A stretch of DNA of 64,000 nt, taken from Paenibacillus massiliensis 2301065 = DSM 16942 (GTDB lineage Bacteria > Bacillota > Bacilli > Paenibacillales > Paenibacillaceae). Shown here in pieces: positions 36,542 through 45,760 of this stretch. The stretch covers positions 310,001 through 374,000 of the forward strand of contig NZ_KB898187.1 of the NCBI RefSeq assembly GCF_000377505.1, read 5' to 3'. Positions within the stretch are counted from its first letter, which is position 1. Each line of letters opens with the position of its first letter. A program made the position numbers and the translations under genes. A model generated the notes under the pieces. It ran no database searches and was not told the origin of the DNA. It saw nothing but the letters and a program-made list of their open reading frames with translations.

Positions 36542-36577
36542 GGAAGCGCTTATAAAATTCTGCTTATAAGCATTTCC
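36542..36577. promoter_or_regulatory. Long inverted repeat upstream of the PTS gene, with cre-like arm
   Basis: GGAAGCGCTTATAA and TTATAAGCATTTCC are near-perfect inverted arms separated by eight bases. One arm, GGAAGCGCTTATAA, also resembles a CcpA cre site. It could be a LysR operator, a cre site, or both. Confidence 0.5.
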
Positions 36578-36604
36578 ACCTCCTTAATTAACTCCTCCCA
36601 AAAT

Positions 36605-36682
36605 AAAAAAGCTACTTATCTGTGAGTGATATAAAAAGGTAACATTCACTGCACCTTTAAAATATCATCAGATAAATAGCTA
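36605..36682 (-). terminator. Long imperfect palindrome, probable lysR terminator
   Basis: AGCTA-TTATCTG-TGATAT on one side pairs with ATATCA-CAGATAA-TAGCT on the other over about 78 bases, with a small inner hairpin GGT/ACC. On the minus strand it is followed by TTTTTTATTTT, so it can terminate the LysR transcript. Confidence 0.6.
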
Positions 36683-36709
36683 TAGCCAATACCTATATTT
36701 AATGATTTA

Positions 36710-37591
36710 TCATGCCTGAAAGGCATGTTTAATATGTTGCAAAAAACGCACTGCAGATGGACTGAATATTTTATGCTTCTTCCAGACAATCACCGTTGGA
36801 AATTGAAGATCTGGATAAAATGGGATAAAGCAAAGACTGTCAGAATGCTTCATCGCCACAGCCCCCTCAATACAGATTGCGGTTCCTAATCCCTGCTCCA
36901 CTAGGTTGACCACATTGGATATTAGGTTATAGGTAGCTACAAAGTGAAGCTGTGAATACTCGTCGGCGAACCAACTGGCAATCTCATTTTGTACAACTAC
37001 TCGACTGGAAATGAGCAAGGGTACTCCTGTCAGATCTTTTGCAGTCACATAGTCTTTACTTGCAAGTGGCGACGAAGTTCTTGTAAGAATGCCCCATCGC
37101 TCTTTTTGCGGTAGCCTGATAAAATCATATTTTTCGATATGAATCGGTTCCAGCAAGATTCCAACGTCAAGTAAGCCCTTATCGATCCTTTCCTTGATGT
37201 CATCACCAGTCCCGCTATAAATGTGATAGCTAACCTGAGGATATTCTGCATTGAAGTCTTTTAGCGATTGTAGAATCACATTGGATGTTAATGACTCAAC
37301 ACTCCCAATCGAAATGGTTCCTCCAACCAGGTTGTTCTGATCCTTGAACTCTTTCTCTGTTTTATCTGCAAGGGTAAGAATCTCCTCTGCCCGCTGACGC
37401 AAAAGCAACCCTGACTCCGTTAGTGTAATTTTGCTTTTGCCGCGTATAAACAATTGAGTTCCTAAGTCTTTTTCCAGATCAGCCAACTGTCTGCTTAACG
37501 TAGGCTGTGTCACATGCAAGATCGTTGCTGCATGGGTAATGTTCTCCACGCGCGCTACTGTCAAAAAATATCGAAGCACTCTTAATTCCAT
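36710..37591 (-). CDS. LysR family transcriptional regulator
   Basis: The 293-residue protein has the usual LysR helix-turn-helix in residues 1-60 (MELRVLRYFLTVARVENITH, then AATILHVTQPTLSRQLADLEKDLGTQLF). A periplasmic-binding-like effector domain follows (GGTISIGSVESLTSNVILQ). It lies behind the beta-glucoside PTS unit on the same strand, separated by a terminator and a long inverted repeat. It may control that unit, but this is inference from position. AGGAGGGGTC precedes its start. Confidence 0.9.
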   Translation of the reverse strand: MELRVLRYFLTVARVENITHAATILHVTQPTLSRQLADLEKDLGTQLFIRGKSKITLTESGLLLRQRAEEILTLADKTEKEFKDQNNLVGGTISIGSVESLTSNVILQSLKDFNAEYPQVSYHIYSGTGDDIKERIDKGLLDVGILLEPIHIEKYDFIRLPQKERWGILTRTSSPLASKDYVTAKDLTGVPLLISSRVVVQNEIASWFADEYSQLHFVATYNLISNVVNLVEQGLGTAICIEGAVAMKHSDSLCFIPFYPDLQFPTVIVWKKHKIFSPSAVRFLQHIKHAFQA

Positions 37592-37687
37592 GACCCCTCC
37601 TGCTTTGCTTCAACTCACCAAATGCTAATTCACCTGCCCCCATATTATCTTGATTTTGTATGATTATCAACATAACCTGCTTCTTGG

Positions 37688-38359
37688 CTACATATCTCCC
37701 TGTACGGTTGAGAGAGAGATCAGCACAGGCCCGGCAAAATCGGAGGCCTCCTCTCCCTTCGGATTATGAAGGCGGAACAGGAAAGCATCCCCTCCCTCTG
37801 ATGTCCATACCATGTAATCGCTTATCCCCTTCTCACCAGAAGCTTGCAGATACAGCTCTGCGTAGCCTAGGGGGTGCTCCACCAACTCGCCACTATAATC
37901 GGACACCTCACCAGCCTGGCTTAGCTCATCCCTTCCTGCGGCTTCAAGCTGAGCAACATCATAATCTGCAGGCAGCAGTTCAATGTCTACATAATAATCC
38001 GGATTACTGCTCAAGGATAAGCGGCCCGCAGCTGAATCAAATGTGAATTTCTCGAAGACATACAAGGAGAACCCTTCCTCCTCTTGCAGTACCGCCTCCA
38101 GAGCTTGATTTCCCTCCGTTGTCATCAGTTCAAAGCTTTGGGTAGCTGGACGAGTTGCTGCTTCTTGAACCTCCTGCTCGGATGAAGGAGGTTCAGTACC
38201 TTCAGTATTCGGTGCTCCAGATCCTGAAGTGTCGGTAGTATCCGCAGTATCTGTAGTATCCTCAGTGTCGGTAGGAACCGCACTTCCCGTACAGGCGGTT
38301 AGCATGAAGATCATGACGAACATCAGCATGAGTATTCCCAAGGAATGCTTGTTATTCAA
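37688..38359 (-). CDS. Putative lipoprotein, unknown function
   Basis: The 223-residue product starts with a TTG at 38359 after AAAGGAG. It has a lipoprotein signal LGILMLMFVMIFMLTAC, with the lipidated cysteine in LTAC. An acidic low-complexity linker follows (TDTEDTTDTADTTDTSGSG), then a globular domain of about 140 residues with no family I recognise. It is expected on the outer face of the cytoplasmic membrane. It lies between the LysR gene and the GH31 gene, all on the minus strand, with a 111-base gap to GH31. A role as a sensor or binding protein would be a guess. Confidence 0.75.
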   Translation of the reverse strand: MNNKHSLGILMLMFVMIFMLTACTGSAVPTDTEDTTDTADTTDTSGSGAPNTEGTEPPSSEQEVQEAATRPATQSFELMTTEGNQALEAVLQEEEGFSLYVFEKFTFDSAAGRLSLSSNPDYYVDIELLPADYDVAQLEAAGRDELSQAGEVSDYSGELVEHPLGYAELYLQASGEKGISDYMVWTSEGGDAFLFRLHNPKGEEASDFAGPVLISLSTVQGDM

Positions 38360-38470
38360 TCTGATCGCTCCTTTCGTATCTTCTCCTGTGACTATGGATA
38401 TAACACAGCACACTACATTAACGGTTCAGTACGTGCTAATGTTTCAATGCTATGTTATTACCCACAACCA

Positions 38471-40447
38471 TTATTTATCGACTACGATAGGAAGCTCGGC
38501 TCCGTTCCTCAAGAACAATGGAATATGCTCCAGTGGCGCTGCTACCTCGATGGTACAGCCCCCTTCCAGCGTGTCACCGCTATAGGCATTCTTCCACGAG
38601 ATTCCTGCAGGCAGATAGACTTGGCGGCTTCGCCGACCCTCGCGCAATACAGGAGCAACCAGTAAATCCGGACCGAACGTATACTGATCCTCCACCTCCC
38701 AAGCCGCCGGATCGTTATCAAAATCATAGAACAGCGGGCGCATGGGTGGAGTGCCCTTCTCGTGGGCCTCCCGCATCAATCCAGCAATATAAGGCTTCAG
38801 GCGCTCTCGCAAATACATGAACTCCCGGAAAATCTCATATGCCTCATCCCCATAGCTCCATACCTCATTATCCGAGCCACTACCACAGATGCCGCCCCCT
38901 GCTGTACCAGTGGGTGGAATAAATGGCTGTCGGTCACCATGAAGACGAAAGACAGGACACAACGCACCATACTGAAACCAGCGCACCATACATTCCCGGA
39001 ACGACGGGTTCTCCGGATCTCCCCCATGAAAACCGCCGATGTCCGTTGTCCACCAAGGAATCCCGGCAATTGCCATGTTCAAGCCCGCCTTCACTTGGAT
39101 CTCCAACACCTTGAAGCTGGAGTGTATATCCCCGGACCAGACAAGTGCACCGTAGCGTTGACTTCCCGCCCAGGCACAGCGCACCAGATTGACAATATTG
39201 GCTTGACCTTCCGCCTCCATTCCTTCGTAGAACGTTTGGCTATACTTTACTGGATATATATTGCCGATCTGCTTACTGGAGCCCAGATGATAGCGGTAAA
39301 TATCATGATCATAGACGCTTAGCTCCGGCTCCGCCTCATCTAGCCAGAACACTCGAATGCCTTTGTCGTAATAATTCTTCTTAATTATCCTCCATAGGAA
39401 CCTACGCGCTTCAGGATTCGTGGCGTCAAAAATAGCATTTTGACCGAGAAATTGAAACTGGGTGCGCACGCCGCGATCGGAGCGTAGCAGGTATCCCTTT
39501 TCCAGCATCTCCCGATAGTTCTCGCTCTCCGTCTGCACCGTAGGCCATACTGAGATCATCAGCTCGATGCCTAGCTCTCTCAGCTCCTTGACCATCCCTT
39601 CAGGGTCTGGCCAATAGATTGGATCAAACCTCCAGTCCCCTTGATTGGTCCAGTGAAAGAAGTCAATAACAATCACATCAATCGGCAATTGTCTACGCTT
39701 ATATTCTCTTGCTACTGTAAGTAGCTCCTCCTGGGTACGGTAGCGAAGCTTGCACTGCCAGAAGCCAAGACCATAGTCCGGCATCATCGGTACCTTTCCT
39801 GTAACGGTAGCATAGCTTTCTTCAATCTCTGCAGGAGAATCACCCGCTGTGATCCAGTAATCGAGCTGCTTGGTGGAGGGGGCGCTCCACTCCGTGACGT
39901 TCAGACTAAAATGGACTTGTCCAATGGCTGGGTTGTGCCACAGAAAACCGTAGCCAGCGCTTGATAGCACAAAGGGCACGCTGATCTGACTGTTGCGGTG
40001 AGTCAATTCCAGTGAGCAGCCCTTCAAATTAAGAAAGGAATGCTGATATTGTCCCATCCCGAACAGCTTCTCGGATGGATCGGACTCCAATCGTAGCTTG
40101 ACGGAATAATCACTGCTACCCGGGTAAGGCTTGAGCTCTCGGCCACCGTATTTCAATTGATAGGTATCTTCCGTTTCATGAAGTAGCAGCTTTCCATCCT
40201 GGTTATAAAAGGAGATTTGTCCTTGCTTGCTAATCTCAGCTTTGATTTTACCGTTCACTATCGTTGCCCTGTCCTCTTCAATCATCACCTGCGCGTGGGT
40301 TGAAGTAGCTGGCAGCAGCGCCCACTCATCATTCTGAATGTCGTTGTAAGAGGCACGAACACGAACAGCATTCTCCCCCCATGCCTCGATCCATACCCGC
40401 TCATGATCATATTCTCGTATCAGTCTTCCATTTTCCGAGCGAAACAT
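38471..40447 (-). CDS. Alpha-xylosidase/alpha-glucosidase, GH31
   Basis: The 658-residue protein has the GH31 layout. An N-terminal beta-sandwich (GMGQYQHSFLNLKG) leads into a barrel with VIVIDFFHWTNQGDWRFD, then the nucleophile aspartate in FWLDEAEPE and the acid/base region WSGDIHSSF. The GIPWWTTDIGGFHGG block completes the site. The FFHW and WLDEAEPE variants are typical of alpha-xylosidases of the YicI group. There is no signal peptide, so it would act on imported xyloglucan-type oligosaccharides. GATGGAGGT precedes the ATG at 40447. It is divergent from an AraC regulator. Confidence 0.9.
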   Translation of the reverse strand: MFRSENGRLIREYDHERVWIEAWGENAVRVRASYNDIQNDEWALLPATSTHAQVMIEEDRATIVNGKIKAEISKQGQISFYNQDGKLLLHETEDTYQLKYGGRELKPYPGSSDYSVKLRLESDPSEKLFGMGQYQHSFLNLKGCSLELTHRNSQISVPFVLSSAGYGFLWHNPAIGQVHFSLNVTEWSAPSTKQLDYWITAGDSPAEIEESYATVTGKVPMMPDYGLGFWQCKLRYRTQEELLTVAREYKRRQLPIDVIVIDFFHWTNQGDWRFDPIYWPDPEGMVKELRELGIELMISVWPTVQTESENYREMLEKGYLLRSDRGVRTQFQFLGQNAIFDATNPEARRFLWRIIKKNYYDKGIRVFWLDEAEPELSVYDHDIYRYHLGSSKQIGNIYPVKYSQTFYEGMEAEGQANIVNLVRCAWAGSQRYGALVWSGDIHSSFKVLEIQVKAGLNMAIAGIPWWTTDIGGFHGGDPENPSFRECMVRWFQYGALCPVFRLHGDRQPFIPPTGTAGGGICGSGSDNEVWSYGDEAYEIFREFMYLRERLKPYIAGLMREAHEKGTPPMRPLFYDFDNDPAAWEVEDQYTFGPDLLVAPVLREGRRSRQVYLPAGISWKNAYSGDTLEGGCTIEVAAPLEHIPLFLRNGAELPIVVDK

Positions 40448-40571
40448 AGCAGTAGACCTCCATCTCAGCATATAATTGGATTACAGCCCCATTATAGCGG
40501 ACAAAGCCAGAACAGAATCTACGAAAACTACGTATTATTCATACGATATTACGTTTGTAATGGAGATGAGC

Positions 40572-41465
40572 ATGTTCATGGATATGCATGACGAGAATCT
40601 ATATTCCTGGAGACAAGAACACACGGAAATACCGGAATTCACCTTTCCGGTTAATGTGTTTCATATTCATTTTCCCGACCGTTATCTGATACCGCCTCAT
40701 TGGCATGATCATTTGGAATGGATTTATATTACGAAGGGGAGCTTTCAGGTACAGATTGGTTCCGACTCTAGACAATTGCATGCAGGAGAAGCTGCCTGGG
40801 TCAACCGTAGACAAATGCATTCCGCTCATCCGATGGAACACGGAAGTGAACTATATGCCATTGTGTATAATGAGGTTCTGCTGAAAGGGGTACAAGATTA
40901 TACGGAGGTGCAATATATCCAACCGCTACTAGGTGGAGAGGTCTCACTGCCATTGTTCTATGATAGGGACTTGCCCATGTCCGACATGGTTCGTGAATCA
41001 CTTGAGCGTCTGATTATGCTACATCATGAACAGAGTCCAGGCTACGAATTGCGGTTCAAAGGTGAGCTACTAAGTCTACTCGGCTTGGCATTTCAACAGA
41101 CCAAGCAACGAAAGCGCAACCAGCACATCCGCTTGGATACCGGAATCCATCCGTTGCTCGCGCATCTAAGCAATCATTTCCACGAACCCATTACAATAGA
41201 GCAAGCTGCTCGGATGTGCTGTGTTACGCCCAATTACTTCTGTTCACTGTTCAAGAAGACAACGGGTACAACGCTGATTAAGTATATTCACATGCTGCGA
41301 GTCTACGAAGCCTGCCGACTCCTCCAGCTTCAGCGCTACTCCGTGCAGGATGTGGCCAGCCAGGTCGGATTCTCCAACCTGACTTATTTTGGAAGAGTAT
41401 TCAAGAGCTTCACTGGAATGTCACCGAGACAGTACATGACTCATTCTCTTCTAGCAAAGACATAG
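40572..41465 (+). CDS. AraC family transcriptional regulator
   Basis: The 297-residue protein has an N-terminal cupin sensor (PPHWHDHLEWIYITKGSFQV with LHAGEAAWVNRRQMHSAHP). Two C-terminal helix-turn-helix motifs follow (TIEQAARMCCVTPNYFCSLF and SVQDVASQVGFSNLTYFGRV). The start at 40572 is placed six bases after GGAG. It is divergent from the GH31 gene and so is probably its sugar-responsive activator. The ligand is unknown. It is convergent with the GH43 gene. Confidence 0.9.
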   Translation: MFMDMHDENLYSWRQEHTEIPEFTFPVNVFHIHFPDRYLIPPHWHDHLEWIYITKGSFQVQIGSDSRQLHAGEAAWVNRRQMHSAHPMEHGSELYAIVYNEVLLKGVQDYTEVQYIQPLLGGEVSLPLFYDRDLPMSDMVRESLERLIMLHHEQSPGYELRFKGELLSLLGLAFQQTKQRKRNQHIRLDTGIHPLLAHLSNHFHEPITIEQAARMCCVTPNYFCSLFKKTTGTTLIKYIHMLRVYEACRLLQLQRYSVQDVASQVGFSNLTYFGRVFKSFTGMSPRQYMTHSLLAKT

Positions 41466-41519
41466 TGCCTACAACGGTTCATCGGAGCTCAGGCACTGCT
41501 ACTTCCATTGTAATCGCAT

Positions 41520-43052
41520 TCAAGGTGCGGAGGCATCGTCGAAGGACTCATAGTCGAACCAATCAAAATGAGCTGGTGTAATAGATCGTGCTCCATTACC
41601 AGTTGCATACATAGCTATGAAGACTCCTGTGAAGCCACCTGCTACTTCCGTGGCAAGTAACCCGCATTCGCCTTTTCCGAACCAGAACGGTTCCTTCTCT
41701 TCGCTCTCGGAAAATCCAAATTGATAGTGTGTTTTATCTGCTTGAATGACTAGAAGGATGTGATCAGATGACCACGGAATCTCACTTTCCACCTTCCACA
41801 AGGTACCCAGTCGTCTACGAAAGATCAGTTTGCTGTCGCCAGCCAATCGAACTAGGGCCATGTCATAATGAAAACGTTCGTTCATATACACGCTAATGCC
41901 CGCCTCCTCACCGTCCTGCTGTGGCTTAAAGGATAAGTGCGTCGAGGCTCGGCAATGAAAATCCTGCTGTCTTCTACCTACGAATGCTGGTGAGTCCGCT
42001 TCATTCAATGTAACTGGAGAACCATATAAGGTAAGACAGCCTCTCTTCGCGCTGAGTGACCAATTCTCAGACTGCGGTGAACGGAGGAATGTCCAGTTAG
42101 CAGCAAGGCTCTCGTTATTGAAGTCATCCCTCACGGGAGCAGTAATTGGTGCTACCAGCGTGAGATCCTCAGTAGACATGATGTCATCTATCGTTCCGTT
42201 GTTACCGATCAGTGGCCAACCATCATCCGTCCAACGGACAGGTGCGAGGAAGGTCTCACGACCAAGATGATGGCGCGGAGGATAACCATTCGGCCTTATT
42301 CCCAGAAATACGGCCCACCAGCTACCCTCGGGAGTCTGAACCAGATCGGCATGACCTGTGGCGTGAATGGGCTTGAGAAGGCTCCGATGCGATAGAATCG
42401 GGTTGTAGGGACAGCTTTCAAACGGACCATCTGGTCTCTTGCTTCTAGCGATTGTTACCATATGACCGTACTCTGTTCCGCCTTCTGAGATCATCAAATA
42501 GTACCAATGTCCAATGCGATAGAGATGTGGGGCCTCAGGATATTGACCGCCCGTACCCTTCCATATGCGTGTTATGTCTGATAGCCGTTCTCCTGTTCTT
42601 ATGTCGATTCGGCTTTGGTATGCGCCCTGACCCATAGCATCATGAGAGGTAGTAAAGTAAACCTGTCCATCCTCGTCAAAAAACAGATCCGGATCAATGC
42701 CTGGCTGGTCTACGAGAATAGGGTCTGACCACTTCCCAAAAGGGTTCTCAGTGTGTACATAGAAGTTACCACAGTCCGACACATTGGTGGTAGTCATGTA
42801 GAACGTCCCATTATGGTAACGAATGGTTGGCGCATAGATGCCGCCTGAACTGCCGGCGTTACTAAGATTCAATTGTTCCGTTCGCGTTAGTACATGACCA
42901 ATCTGCTGCCAGTTCACCAGATCAGTGCTATGAAATAACGGGACGCCTGGGAAGTACTCAAACGAACTGGTCACGAGATAGTAGTCATGGCCAACTCTGC
43001 AAATGCTGGGATCAGGATGAAAACCACGGATGACGGGATTACGATAATTCAT
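41520..43052 (-). CDS. GH43 beta-xylosidase/arabinofuranosidase
   Basis: The 510-residue protein begins MNYRNPVIRGFHPDPSICRV, giving the catalytic Asp in the FHPDPS motif. It continues with the five-bladed propeller (GIYAPTIRYHNGTFYM, PGIDPDLFFDEDGQVYFT, GGQYPEAPHLYR with the acid Glu). A C-terminal beta-sandwich of about 200 residues follows, as in xylosidases of the XynB type. No signal peptide is present, so substrates are imported xylo- or arabino-oligosaccharides. The start at 43052 has AAGGAG nine bases upstream. It is divergent from an AraC regulator. Confidence 0.9.
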   Translation of the reverse strand: MNYRNPVIRGFHPDPSICRVGHDYYLVTSSFEYFPGVPLFHSTDLVNWQQIGHVLTRTEQLNLSNAGSSGGIYAPTIRYHNGTFYMTTTNVSDCGNFYVHTENPFGKWSDPILVDQPGIDPDLFFDEDGQVYFTTSHDAMGQGAYQSRIDIRTGERLSDITRIWKGTGGQYPEAPHLYRIGHWYYLMISEGGTEYGHMVTIARSKRPDGPFESCPYNPILSHRSLLKPIHATGHADLVQTPEGSWWAVFLGIRPNGYPPRHHLGRETFLAPVRWTDDGWPLIGNNGTIDDIMSTEDLTLVAPITAPVRDDFNNESLAANWTFLRSPQSENWSLSAKRGCLTLYGSPVTLNEADSPAFVGRRQQDFHCRASTHLSFKPQQDGEEAGISVYMNERFHYDMALVRLAGDSKLIFRRRLGTLWKVESEIPWSSDHILLVIQADKTHYQFGFSESEEKEPFWFGKGECGLLATEVAGGFTGVFIAMYATGNGARSITPAHFDWFDYESFDDASAP

Positions 43053-43195
43053 AGACAAGTTCTCCTTCACACGTTGTTATGATATCAATCCCATTATAGT
43101 TAATCATTTGCTCCTTCAGCCTTGATTGTAGAGTCATAAAATAGCATGATAAGGACAGCCTTTCATCACCAACTTCATTGTGAAAGGATATTCCC

Positions 43196-44083
43196 ATGAG
43201 AGATATTCATCTGAATTGGTTCACAGCAGACGAGGATTTCAACTTCTATATCCAGTACGGGGAGCATGAGGAAGACATGTTTGTTCACCAGCATGTTGAT
43301 TTTTCCGAGCTCGTTATTGTTTTACATGGCCATGCCACGCACATCGTCAATACGGAAGAAATGTTCATCAAGAAGGGCGACATTTTTGTGATTAACGGAG
43401 CTACCTCCCACGGATACAAAAATCCATATGAATTTCGAATCTGTAACATCATGTATAAGCCTGATCTACTGGAGCTGGCAGGTCCTGAATTAAGAACCAT
43501 AAGGGGGTACCAGGCCCTTTTCGTTATAGAGCCGTATTATCGCAATATAGACCATTCCTTGAGTAAAATGAGCTTGCCAATCTCAAGCTTCGATTACATA
43601 TCCTCGACTCTTGATTTTATGATTGAGGAATACGACCAGCAACTGGATGGCTATAAATCCATTTTACGTTCACGGTTCATGGAGCTTGCTATCCAATTGT
43701 CAAGGCTATATGAGGATCAGGAGCAACAAGGAACCCGTGGCAGCCTCCTACATTTGGCAAAGGCAATCTCCTATATGGAGGATCATTATACGATGCCTTT
43801 ATCCCGTGAGGAAATTGCTGCCCAATCGAATGTATCCGTGAGACACTTAAATCGACTTTTTCAGTCGTACTATCACACAACACCCTTCGCCTATCTCCAG
43901 CAGCTGCGCTTGGAGCATGCACGTAGATTACTGGAGACCACTTCTCTCCCGACCTCAGACATAGCCTTTAAGAGTGGGTTTAATGACAGCAATTATTTTA
44001 CTCGCCAGTTCACAAGTGTACTTGGCCAATCACCAAGAGCTTATCGAAAAAAGCCTGCTAGGATATGCAGTCAGCATGAGTGA
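43196..44083 (+). CDS. AraC family transcriptional regulator
   Basis: The 295-residue protein has a cupin-type sensor (HQHVDFSELVIVLHGHATHIV) and two C-terminal helix-turn-helix motifs (SREEIAAQSNVSVRHLNRLF and PTSDIAFKSGFNDSNYFTRQ). AAAGGA precedes the start. Its divergence from the GH43 gene makes it the likely regulator of that gene. The N-terminal arrangement resembles RhaS/RhaR-type sugar sensors, but the sugar cannot be read from the sequence. Confidence 0.9.
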   Translation: MRDIHLNWFTADEDFNFYIQYGEHEEDMFVHQHVDFSELVIVLHGHATHIVNTEEMFIKKGDIFVINGATSHGYKNPYEFRICNIMYKPDLLELAGPELRTIRGYQALFVIEPYYRNIDHSLSKMSLPISSFDYISSTLDFMIEEYDQQLDGYKSILRSRFMELAIQLSRLYEDQEQQGTRGSLLHLAKAISYMEDHYTMPLSREEIAAQSNVSVRHLNRLFQSYYHTTPFAYLQQLRLEHARRLLETTSLPTSDIAFKSGFNDSNYFTRQFTSVLGQSPRAYRKKPARICSQHE

Positions 44084-44159
44084 ATTCTTCGGGACAAAGG
44101 GCACACCCATTATTTGGTGCGGCCCTCTTTACTCATTTCAATCAGTACTCCCTTCATGG

Positions 44160-44705
44160 CTAGAGATTCCTTTCTAGCAGGCTTCCTACCTTCTCTGCCA
44201 TTTCCTGAGGTGAATGAGGCATTCCATTCTTGAGCCACCATTCCACGACACCTACGTAAGCATTCGCAACAAATTCAACAACGACTTCCTCGCTTTGTCC
44301 GAGGTTTTTACCTTTGGTGACATCCACGTCTTTTCTGAATTCTTCGATATTATATTGAACAAACCGACTTCGAAAATACTGCGCTCCACCGCTTGCAAGC
44401 ATCGTCGAGAAGAATAAGTAATTATTCGCAAGGTACTCCATGCAGTGTACGGTTGACTCAATCCAGTCCAATTCAGCTTCCAATTCACACAGATTAGCCA
44501 TGTTATGGATGTGTTCCTCTATGATCTTATCAAGCAGATCAAATTTATCGAGGTAATGAAGATACACGGTTGCACGATTAACATTAGCCCTGTCGGAAAT
44601 ATCCTGAATGGTGATGTGATCAAAGCTCTTTTCTGACATCAATTCGAGAAATGCTTTTTTGATTGCTTCTTGCGTTCTAATAATTCTTCTGTCTACTTTT
44701 ACCAT
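44160..44705 (-). CDS. TetR/AcrR family transcriptional regulator
   Basis: This 181-residue protein starts MVKVDRRIIRTQEAIKKAFL and has the DNA-binding helix-turn-helix ITIQDISDRANVNRATVYLH. It is closely similar along its length to the TetR at 31374 (shared SDRAN, YLHY, DLLDKI, EEHI and VEWWLKNGMP segments), so the two arose by duplication. The ATG at 44705 follows GGGGTG. It is divergent from an SDR gene with a perfect palindrome between. The same promoter element occurs in front of an MFS gene at 21635, which suggests control in trans. Confidence 0.88.
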   Translation of the reverse strand: MVKVDRRIIRTQEAIKKAFLELMSEKSFDHITIQDISDRANVNRATVYLHYLDKFDLLDKIIEEHIHNMANLCELEAELDWIESTVHCMEYLANNYLFFSTMLASGGAQYFRSRFVQYNIEEFRKDVDVTKGKNLGQSEEVVVEFVANAYVGVVEWWLKNGMPHSPQEMAEKVGSLLERNL

Positions 44706-44822
44706 GTTACACCCCATGCTTTCTTTGAAATGGTCGACAATTTAAGTGAATATGTTGTTTATACATCAGAATGGCTGGAATTAGCGAGTGCTATGTCTTG
44801 CGTTGTTACTACATAGATTATA

Positions 44823-44859
44823 AATTATAGACAGATGTCTATAAAACATCAATAGTAGC
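44823..44859. promoter_or_regulatory. Operator region of the TetR/SDR pair, shared with 21552-21588
   Basis: The region contains the perfect palindrome TATAGACA-GA-TGTCTATA (44826-44843), overlapping GATGT-N7-ACATC (44834-44850). The whole 37-base stretch is 31/37 identical to the one before the MFS gene at 21635. It is a good candidate site for the adjacent TetR. Confidence 0.65.
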
Positions 44860-44897
44860 TTAATTCTTAAATATCAACTGAAAGGATGAAAAAACAT

Positions 44898-45644
44898 ATG
44901 GCCATTGAGAATAAAGTAGTCATTATCACGGGCGCTAGTTCTGGAATCGGAGAAGCAACTGCAAAGCTGCTGGCTGAGAAAGGTGCAAAGCTTGTACTTG
45001 GTGCAAGACGCGAGGATCGCTTGGTGCAATTAGTGAAAGAAATCCAGTCAAACGGTGGACAAGCGGTGTATCGCGTCACCGATGTTGTGAATCCAGAGGA
45101 TAATCAGCAGCTGGTTCAGCTGGCTAAGGACACTTTTGGCGGTGTTGATGTCATCTTCCTGAACGCTGGGCTGATGCCGAACTCTCCCCTCTCTGACTTG
45201 AAAACAGACGATTGGAATAGCATGATTGACGTCAATATTAAAGGTGTGCTGAATGGCATTGCTGCCGTACTACCTACATTTACATCGCAAAAGTCTGGAC
45301 ACATCATCACTACTTCATCCGTAGCTGGTCTCAAGGCCTATCCTGGTGGTGCGGTGTATGGCGCAACCAAGTGGGCTGTTCGTGATTTGATGGAAGTCTT
45401 GCGTATGGAGTCTGCCCAGGAAGGCACCAACATCCGTACAGCAACCATCTATCCTGCTGCGATCCATACGGAATTGCTGGATACAATCTCAAATAAGGAA
45501 GTGTCAGCAGGCATGACTGCACTGTACGAACGATATGGTATCTCATCGGATCGAGTGGCCAATGTTGTTGCGTTCGCAATTGATCAGCCAGAGGACACGA
45601 ATATTAATGAGTTCACCATTGGGCCAACAAGTCAGCCTTGGTGA
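44898..45644 (+). CDS. SDR family NAD(P)-dependent oxidoreductase
   Basis: The 248-residue classical short-chain dehydrogenase has the cofactor motif TGASSGIGEATAKLL and the NAG motif in IFLNAGLMP. The catalytic Ser is in TTSSVAGLKAYPGG, with YGATKWAVRDL giving the YxxxK pair. Arg residues after the first strand (GARREDR) favour NADP. I use the ATG at 44898; the ATG at 44886 directly abuts the AAAGG ribosome site. It is probably induced through the divergent TetR. It is typical of stress-linked SDR genes; the substrate is unknown. Confidence 0.9.
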   Translation: MAIENKVVIITGASSGIGEATAKLLAEKGAKLVLGARREDRLVQLVKEIQSNGGQAVYRVTDVVNPEDNQQLVQLAKDTFGGVDVIFLNAGLMPNSPLSDLKTDDWNSMIDVNIKGVLNGIAAVLPTFTSQKSGHIITTSSVAGLKAYPGGAVYGATKWAVRDLMEVLRMESAQEGTNIRTATIYPAAIHTELLDTISNKEVSAGMTALYERYGISSDRVANVVAFAIDQPEDTNINEFTIGPTSQPW

Positions 45645-45672
45645 TGGGTATATAGTGCGTAGAAGATAAAAA

Positions 45673-45704
45673 AAACCGCTGATCTTCTCAAGAGGATCAG
45701 CGGT
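45673..45704 (-). terminator. Terminator of the PL9 gene
   Basis: ACCGCTGATC pairs with GATCAGCGGT, and on the minus strand eight or nine T residues follow. It also lies at the end of the convergent SDR gene. Confidence 0.88.
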
Positions 45705-45760
45705 ATGTTCTGAGCAATGAACTTGTTCATACATCTATTTAATGAACTGCTTTCATGGGC

